From positions 558,001 through 622,000 of the forward strand of contig NZ_KB907788.1 of the NCBI RefSeq assembly GCF_000382205.1: DNA of 64,000 nt, given 5' to 3'. Shown one piece after another: positions 1 through 9,400 of this stretch (its first letter is position 1; each line of letters starts with the position of its first letter). A program made the translations under genes and the position numbers. The notes under the pieces are model-generated. The model did not search any database and was not told the DNA's origin. It saw only the letters and a list, made by a program, of their open reading frames with translations. The DNA comes from Dyadobacter beijingensis DSM 21582. GTDB taxonomy: Bacteria; Bacteroidota; Bacteroidia; Cytophagales; Spirosomataceae.

Positions 1-132
1 ATACGGTTCATTTATGACGACGACGATCCGAAACTTGGTAAAGTAACCTACAAAATAACGATGAAACCGATGTACCAATACTACCGCGATCCCGGCCAGC
101 AGGTCAGCGCGAAGTATGTGGTGTTTCCTTAA
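1..132 (+). CDS. C-terminal end of an unidentified protein
   Basis: The window opens inside a reading frame that ends with TAA at 130-132. The visible 43 residues contain an acidic DDDD stretch and a Tyr/Lys-rich tail ending in VVFP. The sequence is too short to assign a family. The next gene starts 21 nt downstream in the same direction and is a lipoprotein, so this may be the first member of a small envelope-protein operon; that is inference from spacing only. Confidence 0.6.
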   Translation: MRFIYDDDDPKLGKVTYKITMKPMYQYYRDPGQQVSAKYVVFP

Positions 133-153
133 ATAATTGAAAATTTGTAATAT

Positions 154-780
154 ATGAAGAGTTTGCTTGCCTGTGCCGTGATTTTGGCGATGTTGTTGGG
201 GTGTAAAAAGGAAAAGGAACCGGTGGAAATCGTTGAGCCGGAGGTCGTGTTGACGAGGGAGGAGGTGATGACCGATTTGAAGGGAAGTACTTACCAGATT
301 GCTGAATGGTATGGCGTTAGCGGCAAAGACACGACCTTCATGCAGAACGATCAGTTCTATGGAGCTGTGATGAAAAGCGTTTTTTTGCTTTTCGACGGCG
401 ATCGGCGAGTGTACTACTACATTGGGAATGAAATACCTAATACGACTTTCCCGGGCAAGAAAAGGACTTTCGATGTGAATGTGTTCTATTTTCGACCGAT
501 TGATCTAGGCTACTATTGGAATGAAAAAGAAAATAACATGCTCCTGGAATGGGAAAACCATTCCGATAATCTGCACATTATGCCGCGGGGTATAACGCTA
601 CGATTGAATCAAAAAGGATATAAACGTGTGAAAACATATGCCCAGGGAGAGGCGGCAGGCACTTCGGGATACATGCGCTTTGATTATGACTACCAGGGAA
701 AAACATATACAATGTTGTTGAGACAAATGTGGAACTATGGCGAAGCAATGCCAAAGCACAATCTATTCGTCGTTTTTTGA
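154..780 (+). CDS. Hypothetical lipoprotein
   Basis: A protein of 208 residues with a lipoprotein signal peptide: a hydrophobic stretch ends in the lipobox LLGC (Cys17), followed by KKEKEP. The mature part is Tyr/Trp-rich and mixed in charge, compatible with a beta-rich periplasmic or surface domain. No family is recognised. It ends 10 nt before the ATG of the next lipoprotein at 791, so the two are probably cotranscribed. The ATG at 154 is preferred because the signal peptide begins directly there. Confidence 0.75.
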   Translation: MKSLLACAVILAMLLGCKKEKEPVEIVEPEVVLTREEVMTDLKGSTYQIAEWYGVSGKDTTFMQNDQFYGAVMKSVFLLFDGDRRVYYYIGNEIPNTTFPGKKRTFDVNVFYFRPIDLGYYWNEKENNMLLEWENHSDNLHIMPRGITLRLNQKGYKRVKTYAQGEAAGTSGYMRFDYDYQGKTYTMLLRQMWNYGEAMPKHNLFVVF

Positions 781-790
781 ACTTAGAATT

Positions 791-1723
791 ATGAAGGCCC
801 TCGCTTTGATACTCGTTCTTGCCATGATGCTTTCCGGTTGCAACAACCTGAATGACCTGCGTCCTGTCGATCCGGGAACGGAGATACCCGAGATAGCGGT
901 AAAAGTGGTCAAGGCCAAGTTCCCTAAAGCCGAGGAGCTGGTTTTTAAGCCGATCCTGGCGGATAAGATCTGGGAGGTAAAACTGAAATCCGATGCCGAA
1001 AGATATTCCTCATTGGTAGACTATGGAAAAATGTGGGAGACATTTAAAATATTGCCGAATGACATCCCGTCGCCGTTGCCGGAGATGGTCAACAGAAGTG
1101 CCTTCGGCGGAGGCAAACTCTCGGGGTACACCACTTCATACTACGCGACAACTACTCCTAATAAATTGATTTACAATTACAAAGGTGAGGATTATTCATT
1201 TGAATGGACAGGGTTAGGCGCAACGGGCGGCCCTGGGGCTGCTACATTTGATCCATCCATTTACAGGATTACGACCTATGAAGTCAATGATTTGCCTGTT
1301 TTTGTAAAAGATTCATTACAAAAAATTCCCAATCTTGAGTTTACGGTGGGCTACACCTGGGTGCGAATGGATGATTCCCGGAAATATTACGTCATGGGAC
1401 GTCAGAAGAATACCGACCGGATGGAAACCATTACTATGCTGTTCGACGACAATGGAAAACTCAGATGGAGCAGTCTGGCATTTTCGCACCCCGCTGCACC
1501 GAATAACTCAAATCTTGACTCTATACCCCCACCGATCACGGCGTATCTGGAAGGCATGCCCGAACTCGTAGGTTATGAATATGTTTGGAAAGTGGTCAAC
1601 AACGTGCAGGGCCTGACGAGCTATTATATCAAGGTGAGAAAAGGGATTACTTCGGAATGTGAAATATATTTTGATAAGGATTTCAATGTCATTAATAAAA
1701 AATTCTTTGTACGTGACATATAA
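791..1723 (+). CDS. Hypothetical lipoprotein with PepSY-like N-terminal part
   Basis: About 310 residues. The open frame extends upstream to 737, but ATG 791 starts a clear lipoprotein signal peptide with lipobox MLSGC, so 791 is chosen. The early mature region (IPEIAVKVVKAKFPKAEEL, then IWEVKL) resembles the helix-strand pattern of PepSY-like putative periplasmic domains in Bacteroidota, which is a weak similarity. The rest has repeated YYV/YYI strands. It ends 51 nt before the ECF sigma gene. The function is unknown; it may belong to the same envelope cluster as the preceding lipoprotein. Confidence 0.75.
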   Translation: MKALALILVLAMMLSGCNNLNDLRPVDPGTEIPEIAVKVVKAKFPKAEELVFKPILADKIWEVKLKSDAERYSSLVDYGKMWETFKILPNDIPSPLPEMVNRSAFGGGKLSGYTTSYYATTTPNKLIYNYKGEDYSFEWTGLGATGGPGAATFDPSIYRITTYEVNDLPVFVKDSLQKIPNLEFTVGYTWVRMDDSRKYYVMGRQKNTDRMETITMLFDDNGKLRWSSLAFSHPAAPNNSNLDSIPPPITAYLEGMPELVGYEYVWKVVNNVQGLTSYYIKVRKGITSECEIYFDKDFNVINKKFFVRDI

Positions 1724-1774
1724 AAAATAGGTTTTTACTAAGTTTAAACAAGTTCCTGAACCGCCGTTCCCCTG

Positions 1775-2359
1775 ATGAAATTCTTCCGTTCCAACAAATA
1801 CGATAGCCTCGCCAGCCTCGTGAAAGCCTGTCAGAAGCTGGACCCGAGGGCGCAGACCGTATTCTATGAACGGTACAAAGCCAGAATGACCGGTATCTGC
1901 CGGCGTTACGCCAAAACCGTGGCCGAAGCCGACGATATTTTTCAGGATGCGTTTGTGAAGATTTTTAACAATATCGGCAACCTGCAAGAGCCCGAGGCGG
2001 CGGATAGCTGGGTGAAAACGACGGTCATCCGGACGGCCATCAACTATTACAACCGCACCACCCGCCACGAAGAAATGCACGGCTCGATCGAAAACGTCGA
2101 ATGGCATGTCGAATCGGACGATTATGTGCGCATTATCGACCAGATGAACGTCCGCGACCTGCTTGACATGATCAACGAATTACCCGACAAGTACCGTACG
2201 GTGATCAATATGCACCTGATCGACGGCTACACACACACCGAAATTGGTGAAATGCTGTCCATGTCCGATGCTACGGCGCGGTCGCAGTTTATGAGAGGAC
2301 GTAACCTGCTAATGAAAAAACTCGAAAAAAAAGGAATAGTGCATCATGAGAACTTCTGA
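1775..2359 (+). CDS. ECF-type RNA polymerase sigma factor
   Basis: A protein of 194 residues with the two-domain ECF layout. Region 2 lies near residues 25-90 (FYERYKARMTGICRRYAKTVAEADD, then IFQDAFVKIF). Region 4 lies near 125-185 (LDMINELPDKYRTVINMHLIDGYTHTEIGEML, then the SDATARSQFMRGRNLL recognition helix). It should direct polymerase to a small regulon. Its 3' end overlaps the next gene by 14 nt, a usual arrangement for a sigma factor and its membrane-bound regulator. A near-consensus -7 (TAAGTTTA) lies upstream at about 1738. Confidence 0.9.
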   Translation: MKFFRSNKYDSLASLVKACQKLDPRAQTVFYERYKARMTGICRRYAKTVAEADDIFQDAFVKIFNNIGNLQEPEAADSWVKTTVIRTAINYYNRTTRHEEMHGSIENVEWHVESDDYVRIIDQMNVRDLLDMINELPDKYRTVINMHLIDGYTHTEIGEMLSMSDATARSQFMRGRNLLMKKLEKKGIVHHENF

Positions 2360-3725
2360 GGACAAATTTAACGAAGCACTGCGCGACGTCCTCAAACGCA
2401 AGTTTGATGACTATGAAGAGCAGCCCAAACCCGGCGCGCTCGATCGCATCCGTACACGTGTGAAGCCCGCGAGGACGTTCAGATATTGGTGGTTTTCAGG
2501 CGCATTGGTGCTTATAACCATATCCGGCCTGCTGCTCACCCGCCATTTCGATGGCGAGCACCTGGCTGCGGGAGAGGCAAAAAATACCGTGGGTGCCGAT
2601 GTGGCAGTAGCCAAAGTGCCGTCGGTCGATGCGGAGCCTTCTGGTAAAAAATCTTCGACACAACCTGTTAACGAAGAGATTTCCGGTACTAACGGCAATG
2701 CGGCGGAGGCAAATGCAGGTGTAACTGCCGTAGCAGCCAGGAGAAATGCTCAGGGCGCTGCGGTCGTATTGAACCGTATGAAGGTTAGCAAAGAAAAGGG
2801 AGTTTTTGCGACAGGCCTGAGGGATAGTCCGGAAGCGGAATCACGTCAGCTACATGCCGTTTCGCACACAACTGTAAGCCGCTGGAATGGCAACCGCCGT
2901 GCCAATGGAGTGCAGCAGGCGTTACTGCCGGACGAAACTGACTATGTGACGGCACATTTGCCGGGGACGATCGCCGCGGAAACAGCAACGCACGCGGATT
3001 CGGCGATGACGGAAATGCCCCTGGAAGAACTGGACGCGATCGCATTGAAGGAAGCGCCGGTCCCATTGCATATGCGCGGCGTCGTGGCGCCCCGCTTCAA
3101 ACCCGTGAAACGCATTGTAACCAACCCGGCGAAGGTGGCGTGGCTCGTCAATGCGTCGGTGCTGCATTCGTACCAGATCCTGACAGTACCGTCGTTCGCA
3201 GCGACGGATTTTCAGAATTTCAATTTTCCGACGCTATTTACCTCACGGTCAATAGGCTACAAGTTTAGCGCCGGGGTTGAGCGCCGTGGCATTCAGCTGC
3301 AATTGCATTACAGTGGTTTCAGGCAGACCTATTCGTATGAAATCGCCAACAATAATTATCTCGTCAAGCCCGACGACAAAGGCCAGTACCATACCGTCCG
3401 CCAGGGCGACCGGATGGAGGAAAACCGCCGCTTTTCGATGCTCGGCCTGGGTATTTCCCGCCAGTTGCGCTGGGGACATTCGCCTGTCAGCCGGTTTTAC
3501 GCGGCACTCGGGGCCGAGTATTCGCATGATCTGAACAGCAGCCAGAGCCTCGCGTGGGTGAACCTGGGATTAGGCAAACAATTCGCCGTGAGCCGGCATA
3601 CCGCATTCAGCATAGGGCCCTACGCCGAGTTCAGCCCGGTAAAGGTCAAAGGCATCGCAAACCCGTTCTACTATCAGCCATACCGCGTGGGAATTTCCGC
3701 GGGGCTTCGCTTCGTGCGACCCTGA
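2346..3725 (+). CDS. Membrane-anchored putative anti-sigma factor with C-terminal barrel-like domain
   Basis: A protein of 459 residues. Residues 1-45 are charged and probably cytoplasmic. One transmembrane segment follows at about 46-65 (WWFSGALVLITISGLLL). A long low-complexity Ala/Glu/Lys linker reaches about residue 250. The C-terminal ~190 residues have alternating aromatic strands (YKFSAGVERRGIQLQLHYSGF, FYAALGAEYSHDL, YRVGISAGLRF) like a small outer-membrane beta-barrel domain. It overlaps the sigma gene by 14 nt, so an anti-sigma role is inferred from context and topology. No FecR domain is visible. Confidence 0.75.
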   Translation: MRTSEDKFNEALRDVLKRKFDDYEEQPKPGALDRIRTRVKPARTFRYWWFSGALVLITISGLLLTRHFDGEHLAAGEAKNTVGADVAVAKVPSVDAEPSGKKSSTQPVNEEISGTNGNAAEANAGVTAVAARRNAQGAAVVLNRMKVSKEKGVFATGLRDSPEAESRQLHAVSHTTVSRWNGNRRANGVQQALLPDETDYVTAHLPGTIAAETATHADSAMTEMPLEELDAIALKEAPVPLHMRGVVAPRFKPVKRIVTNPAKVAWLVNASVLHSYQILTVPSFAATDFQNFNFPTLFTSRSIGYKFSAGVERRGIQLQLHYSGFRQTYSYEIANNNYLVKPDDKGQYHTVRQGDRMEENRRFSMLGLGISRQLRWGHSPVSRFYAALGAEYSHDLNSSQSLAWVNLGLGKQFAVSRHTAFSIGPYAEFSPVKVKGIANPFYYQPYRVGISAGLRFVRP

Positions 3726-3744
3726 GCTGCCCATCAGCAGGTAG

Positions 3745-3777
3745 AGTCCCGGTAGCACACACTGCCGGGACTTTTTT
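3745..3777 (+). terminator. Rho-independent terminator
   Basis: An 11-bp stem (AGTCCCGGTAG / CTGCCGGGACT, one T-G wobble) with a CACACA loop is followed by a run of six T. It lies 20 nt after the stop codon of the putative anti-sigma gene and ends that operon. Confidence 0.88.
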
Positions 3778-3834
3778 ATGTCCGTACTTTTTGTGTGTCC
3801 TATTCATTTTCAATCCGATAAAAAATATATACAT

Positions 3835-3854
3835 TTACGGGCACGTGCCCGTAA
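3835..3854. promoter_or_regulatory. Perfect 20-bp palindrome, likely operator
   Basis: TTACGGGCACGTGCCCGTAA is a perfect palindrome centred on CACGTG. It ends 23 nt before the ATG of the Gfo/Idh/MocA gene at 3878. The near-consensus -7 element TACATTTA (3830-3837) overlaps its left edge, so a bound dimer would cover the start of transcription. No T-run follows, so it is not a terminator. The identity of the regulator is unknown. Confidence 0.6.
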
Positions 3855-3877
3855 CTATTCCTTAACCCATTCAGATC

Positions 3878-5098
3878 ATGACAAAATCAGTTGCTTCCAG
3901 GAGAGATTTCATTGCTACCGGTCTCGCCGCCATGGCAGGAGCCGGCCTTTCGACGGCATTCACGCCCCTTTTTGGAAAAACCATCGGCCCGGCTGATAAA
4001 ATCCGCCTGGGCCTCATCGGTACCGGTTCGCGCGGCGCCGGCCTGGCCACGCTCATCCGCGAAATGCCGGACTACGACCTCGTAGCCTGCTGCGACATTA
4101 TTCCCGAAAATCTGCAAAAAGGGTTAAGTTTGGCTTCCAAAACCGCCAAAGGCTACACCGATTACCGGAAATTGCTCGATGACAAGTCGATCGACGCTGT
4201 GGTGATTGCAACGCCATTGTACCTGCATTACCCGATGGCCGTAGCCGCATTGCAAGCCGGAAAGCACATTTACCTCGAAAAATCGATGACCTACGACATT
4301 CCGCAGGCGATCGACCTCGTGAAAAAGGTGAAAGCGTCAGGACTCGTGTTCCAGATCGGTTACCAATACCGGTATTATGGTTTGTATCATCGCGTGAAAG
4401 AGATTATGAAGGAAAACTGGCTCGGCAAGATCACGCATTTCGAATGCCAGTATAACCGTAATTCCAACTGGCGTTTTCCCGTAAAAGATCCTAAGATGGA
4501 GCGGGCGATCAATTGGCGCATGTACCGCGAATACTGCGGAGGTCCGCTGTCGGAACTATGCGCACACGAGATAGATGTGGTCAACTACCTGACGGACAGT
4601 CGTCCCGTGAAGGTGGTCGGCCTGGGCGGCATAAACTATTGGAAAGACGGGCGCGATACGTACGACAACATCCGCACCGTATACGACTATCCCAATGGTG
4701 TGAAGGCCAGCGTCACTTCCGTGCTTTCGAATGCCTATAACGGGTACAGTATCCGTATTCTGGGCGACAAGGCCACAGTCGAAATCCTGCGCGACAAGGC
4801 GCTTATTTATCCCGAAACCATCAACAATGCAAAAGGCACGGTGGACGGGGTCACCGGCGCTACCATTGCCGTTACCACGCAGGGCAAAGGTGCGGAAGTG
4901 AAATTCGGCAAGCCGGGCGAAGCAGAACTTGAACCGACGGTTTTCGCGCTGAAAGATTTCGCGGAATGTGTCAGAAACAAAAAAGAACCCGTTTCGAACG
5001 TCGAAACCGGGCGGGACGGCTCCATTGCGATCCATATGGGCAATGCGGCTGCCGATACCGAAAAAGTACAATATTGGAAACCCGAATACTCCGCCTGA
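3878..5098 (+). CDS. Tat-exported Gfo/Idh/MocA family oxidoreductase
   Basis: A protein of 406 residues. The N-terminus carries a twin-arginine signal (SRRDFI followed by a hydrophobic stretch), so it is probably exported folded with its nucleotide. The Rossmann domain has IGTGSRGAG near residue 47. The catalytic-lysine motif appears as YLEKSM, where cytosolic members usually have EKP. The C-terminal alpha/beta domain includes GGPLSELCAHEIDVVNYL. Members of this family oxidise, reduce or epimerise sugars using NAD(P). Its stop overlaps the ATG of apbE (TGATG), giving tight coupling. A perfect palindrome precedes it. Confidence 0.9.
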   Translation: MTKSVASRRDFIATGLAAMAGAGLSTAFTPLFGKTIGPADKIRLGLIGTGSRGAGLATLIREMPDYDLVACCDIIPENLQKGLSLASKTAKGYTDYRKLLDDKSIDAVVIATPLYLHYPMAVAALQAGKHIYLEKSMTYDIPQAIDLVKKVKASGLVFQIGYQYRYYGLYHRVKEIMKENWLGKITHFECQYNRNSNWRFPVKDPKMERAINWRMYREYCGGPLSELCAHEIDVVNYLTDSRPVKVVGLGGINYWKDGRDTYDNIRTVYDYPNGVKASVTSVLSNAYNGYSIRILGDKATVEILRDKALIYPETINNAKGTVDGVTGATIAVTTQGKGAEVKFGKPGEAELEPTVFALKDFAECVRNKKEPVSNVETGRDGSIAIHMGNAAADTEKVQYWKPEYSA

Positions 5099-6120
5099 TG
5101 AACAGAAAGGCATATTCCTTCTGGCTTGCCGCAGCGGCAATATGCCTTTTTACCCTTGCATCCCGGCCCGGAGCCGCCCTGAAAACATTCCGCATCAGCG
5201 GACGCGCGCAGGGCACGACGTATGCTATTACCTACTATGCCGAACGCCCGGCCGTTTCGCAAACGCAGACGGACAGCATTTTCAAAAGCCTTGACAACTC
5301 GCTGTCCATTTACCAGCCGGGCTCGCTGATCGACGCATTCAACGCGTCTCAGGAAGGCGTTGTGATGGATAAGCACCTGACGAATGTCGTGTGGCGATCG
5401 ATGGAAATTTATGAGCAAACCGGCGGACTGTTCGATATGACCGTGTTCCCGCTCGTGCGTGCGTGGGGATTTGGTACGAAAGGGTCCGATCAATTACCCG
5501 ATAGCGCTGCCATTCACGCGATTATGCCATGCGTCGGTTCGGACAAGCTGCAAATTTTTGGCGGAAAACTGGTTAAAAACAATCCCTGCATTCAGATCGA
5601 TGTGAACGGCATTGCGCAGGGATACTCGGTGGATGTCGTGGCTAATTTCCTGGAAGCGCGCGGCGTAAGGAATTACATCGTCGAGGTAGGAGGGGAGATC
5701 CGTACGAAAGGACACAAATATCCGGGCAAGGAAAGGATGTCGATTGGCATTGAAACACCTTCCGCTACCGAATTCGATGCGCCGGAGATCCGCGCGGTGA
5801 TCAGCATCGGCGACGGGGCGGTTACCACATCAGGCAGCTACCGCAAGTTCCGCGAGCAGGGCGGCTTGCGCCTATCGCACATCATCGATCCGAAAACCGG
5901 CTTCCCCGTCCAGCGAGAGGTTGTCAGCGCCACAGTCGTTGCCCCTGACGCGATCACCGCCGACGGCTTCGATAACGCGTTACTCGCCGCAGGCGTCGAT
6001 GGGGCATTCGGAATACTCCGTGCCCACCCGGAATTGCAGGCGTATCTCATTTACCGGCGCTCTGATGGCACCGTGGCGGATACGGCGTCGGCCGGTTTCG
6101 GGAAGTATCTGGTGCGTTGA
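5098..6120 (+). CDS. apbE: FAD:protein FMN transferase (ApbE family)
   Basis: A protein of 340 residues with an N-terminal signal sequence/anchor (FWLAAAAICLFTLASRPGAA). Family hallmarks are GRAQGTTYAITYY near the N-terminus, the DVNGIAQGYSVD segment, GGEIRTKG, and TTSGSYRK with HIIDPKTG further on. The enzyme moves FMN from FAD onto a Thr/Ser of a periplasmic target protein. The start at 5098 overlaps the preceding stop by one base; an in-frame start at 4966 lies inside the oxidoreductase and would bury the signal peptide. No flavinylation target is evident in the window. Confidence 0.9.
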   Translation: MNRKAYSFWLAAAAICLFTLASRPGAALKTFRISGRAQGTTYAITYYAERPAVSQTQTDSIFKSLDNSLSIYQPGSLIDAFNASQEGVVMDKHLTNVVWRSMEIYEQTGGLFDMTVFPLVRAWGFGTKGSDQLPDSAAIHAIMPCVGSDKLQIFGGKLVKNNPCIQIDVNGIAQGYSVDVVANFLEARGVRNYIVEVGGEIRTKGHKYPGKERMSIGIETPSATEFDAPEIRAVISIGDGAVTTSGSYRKFREQGGLRLSHIIDPKTGFPVQREVVSATVVAPDAITADGFDNALLAAGVDGAFGILRAHPELQAYLIYRRSDGTVADTASAGFGKYLVR

Positions 6121-6428
6121 CCGTCATCGACCGGCCGGAGGCCTGCTAATATCGGGCATGAAGCAGCGCTTCACGCCAGTACGCGGGCAACATTGAACAC
6201 CTACCTTCTTCGTTTCGAGAACGTTATCGGTACTATTTCTGGTGAATGTTATGGATAGCTATTAAATTCCTCGTAACATTGTTATAAGCCAAAATTAAAT
6301 ACTGCCTGACGCTGAAAATGCATCATAAACTACTTCGCAGCCGCATTGCGAGGAAAGATTTGCTATGTCCGGATTTTGGCCGATCTGTCCCCGGGAAATC
6401 TGTTTCTCAATTCCTAACCAACATCTTT
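6121..6428. other. Intergenic region upstream of susC
   Basis: About 308 nt between apbE and the preferred susC start. It contains a 7-bp inverted repeat (AATGTTA 6245-6251, TAACATT 6274-6280) in an AT-rich stretch. The susC frame is open from ATG 6318, so the last 110 nt could be coding if the earlier start is used. No clear TAnnTTTG promoter was seen. Confidence 0.5.
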
Positions 6429-9400
6429 ATGCATGTAAAACTACCAACCCACCCATGGGCCCGAATGCTGGTTCTCTTCGCATGGCTCAGCCCGGTATGG
6501 CTGTACGGGCAAAATCTCAAAGACGTGACGGGCGTCATCTCCGACAGCCTCACAAAACAGGGCCTCCCCGGCGTGACCGTCGTCGTGAAAGGCACCCAGC
6601 GAGGCACCACCACCGACGCCGATGGCAAGTACGCCGTCCAGGCGAGCCCGTCGGATGTGCTGACATTCAGTTATGTAGGTTACCTGATGAAGGAAGTGGC
6701 CGTGGGGAACCAGTCGATGATCGAGATCGCATTGCAGCCCAGCACCAATGCGCTCGACGAACTCGTGGTAGTAGGGTACGGTACGATGAAAAAGAGCGAC
6801 CTCACCGGTGCCGTCATCCGCATTGATGCTAAAACATTCAAAAACCAGCCCATGACGCAGCTCACCGACATGCTCACCGGCACAGTGGCGGGCTTCAATG
6901 CCAACCAGGCGACGTCGGCGGCAGGAGGCAGTTCGTTGCAAATACGGGGCCCCAAGTCGCTGACGGCCAATTCGAGCCCGATGGTGGTCATGGACGGCGT
7001 GATTTTCAACGGAAGCATTTCCGACATCAACCCGGCCGACATTGAAACGATGGACATCCTGAAAGACGCGAGTTCGGCGGCGGTGTTCGGCGCGCGTGCG
7101 GCAGGCGGCGTGATTTTGATTACGACCAAAAAGGGCGCGACGGGCAAGCCGGTGATCAACGTGTCGGCGAATGTGGGTACAGCGCAGACGACGAACGATT
7201 TCAAGCCATTCGATAAGGACGGCTACCTGAGCTTCCGCCGTGACCTCCTGCGTGCGACCAATCCTGACCGTCCGGCTTTTTATTATGACAATCCGGGTGC
7301 GTTACCGGCGGGCGTTTCGTTGGAACAATGGCGTACTGCGAGTAACAATCCCCAGGCCGACAATACCCAGGAATGGCTGAGCCGCCTTCGCTTTTTTCCC
7401 ATTGAAACCGAAAATTACCTCGCCGGGAAAACGGTAGACTGGTACAAGGAAGTGATCCGCACCGGCCTCCGCCAGAACTACGACGTGAGCATCGGCGGCG
7501 GCTCGCAGAATGTGACCTACTACTGGTCATTGGGCTATCAGAAAAACGAAGGAATCCTGCGCGGCGACCAGTTTTCGACCATCCGCTCGCGCCTCAATGT
7601 CGATTTCAAGGTAACCGACTGGCTCAATGTGGGTGTAAACAGCCAGTTTGCCGACCGCGACGAGAGCACTGTGCCCGCCAACCTCGCCCAGATGTTCATC
7701 ATGAGCCCCTATGGTTCGGTGTTCGATGCGAATGGCGATGTAATGTGGTACCCCAACAGCTTCGCCGTCGCCAACCCGCTGATCAATTATTATGGCCAGG
7801 AGCGCATGAAGAAGGTAAATACACTCTTCGCGTCGCTGTATGGGAAGATCAAACTGCCGTTTGGGTTTGACTACAAAATGTCTTTTCAGCCACGCTATGA
7901 GGCTTCGAAGGACTACAATTTCTGGTCGTCCAACACGCTCGATGGCGGCTCCACGCGTTCGGGCGGGTATGGCACACGTGCGGACGCTTCCACGTACGAG
8001 TACATTCTTGATAACCTTCTCCACTGGAATAAGCAGTTTGGCATTCACCAGTTCGACGTGACGTTGCTGTACAGCGCCGAGCGCAACCGGGGCTGGTATT
8101 CCAAAATCGCGAACCAGGGTTTTGTACCAAACGAGAACCTGGGCTTCCACGGATTGCAATACGGAACGAGCCCGGCGATGGAGACGAACGACTCGCAGAT
8201 TACCGGCGACGCGGCGATGGCGCGGCTAAACTACACCCTGTTTGACAAATACCTGATCACGGCATCGGTCCGCCGCGACGGTTTTTCGGCATTCGGTACC
8301 AAGCAGCCGCGGGCGGTCTTCCCGGCGGCGGCCATTGCCTGGAAGATTTCGGAAGAAAAGTTTTTTAACCTCGACTTCGTGAGCCAGATGAAGGTGCGGG
8401 CTTCCTGGGGCGTGAATGGTAACCGCGATATCGGTGCCTATTCCGCATTGGCGCAGCTGCTTTCGGCCATGTACTACGATGGTACCAATGTGCAGGTGGG
8501 CGTGTACAACACCTCGCTCGCGAACCCCAACCTGGTTTGGGAAAAAACGAAGTCGATCAACCTCGGGATCGACCTGAGCCTGCTTAAAAACCGGATCGAC
8601 ATGAGCCTGGAATATTACGATATGACCACCACAGACCTGCTTATGAAGCGCCTTTTGCCCGAAATCACAGGTTTTAAAGACATTACGACAAACCTCGGCT
8701 TGCTGGGCAATAAGGGTTTTGAAATGACGATCAATACCGTAAACAGGGAGTCTGCCAATTTCTCCTGGCGGAGCGGGCTTGTCTTTTCATTTAACCGAAA
8801 CAAAATCAAGCGGCTATTCGGCGATTACAAGGAAGAAACCGTCGACGGCAAAACCGTGCGCTCCGAGCTGCCCGACTATTCCAACGAATGGTTCCCCGGC
8901 CAGGCGATCGACCGGGTGTGGAATTACAATGTGACGGGTATCTGGCAAACCGCCGAGAAGGATGCCGCCGCCGTGTACAAATTGCAGCCCGGCGATTTCA
9001 AGGCCGTGGACGTGGACGGCAACGGCAAATACGAGGCATTGATGGACAAGCAGTTTATCGGCTACCGCCAGCCTCGCTTCCGTATTGGGTTGCGCAATGA
9101 GTTTACATTCTTCAAAAACTTCACCGCCAGCGTGTTCTTGCGCAGCGAACTGGGCCATATGGCGCCATTCGCGGAAGGTCTGCGCACAGGCGGCTCGGAT
9201 ACGTACGACCGCCGCAATACCAACGACTTTCCCTATTGGACACCCGAGAACCCGACAAACGACTATGCCCGCCTGAACACCAATACCAATGTGTTCGGGG
9301 GCGGTATCAAGGTGTATAAAAAGCTGTCGTTCCTGCGTGTGCAGGATGTGAATGTGGGCTATTCGGTCCCTTCCGGTATTGCTAAAAAGCTGAAAGTGAA

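Noticed and set aside
737..790. Upstream start for the second lipoprotein
   Set aside because: It would overlap the previous gene and place an arginine-rich stretch before a perfect lipoprotein signal starting at 791.
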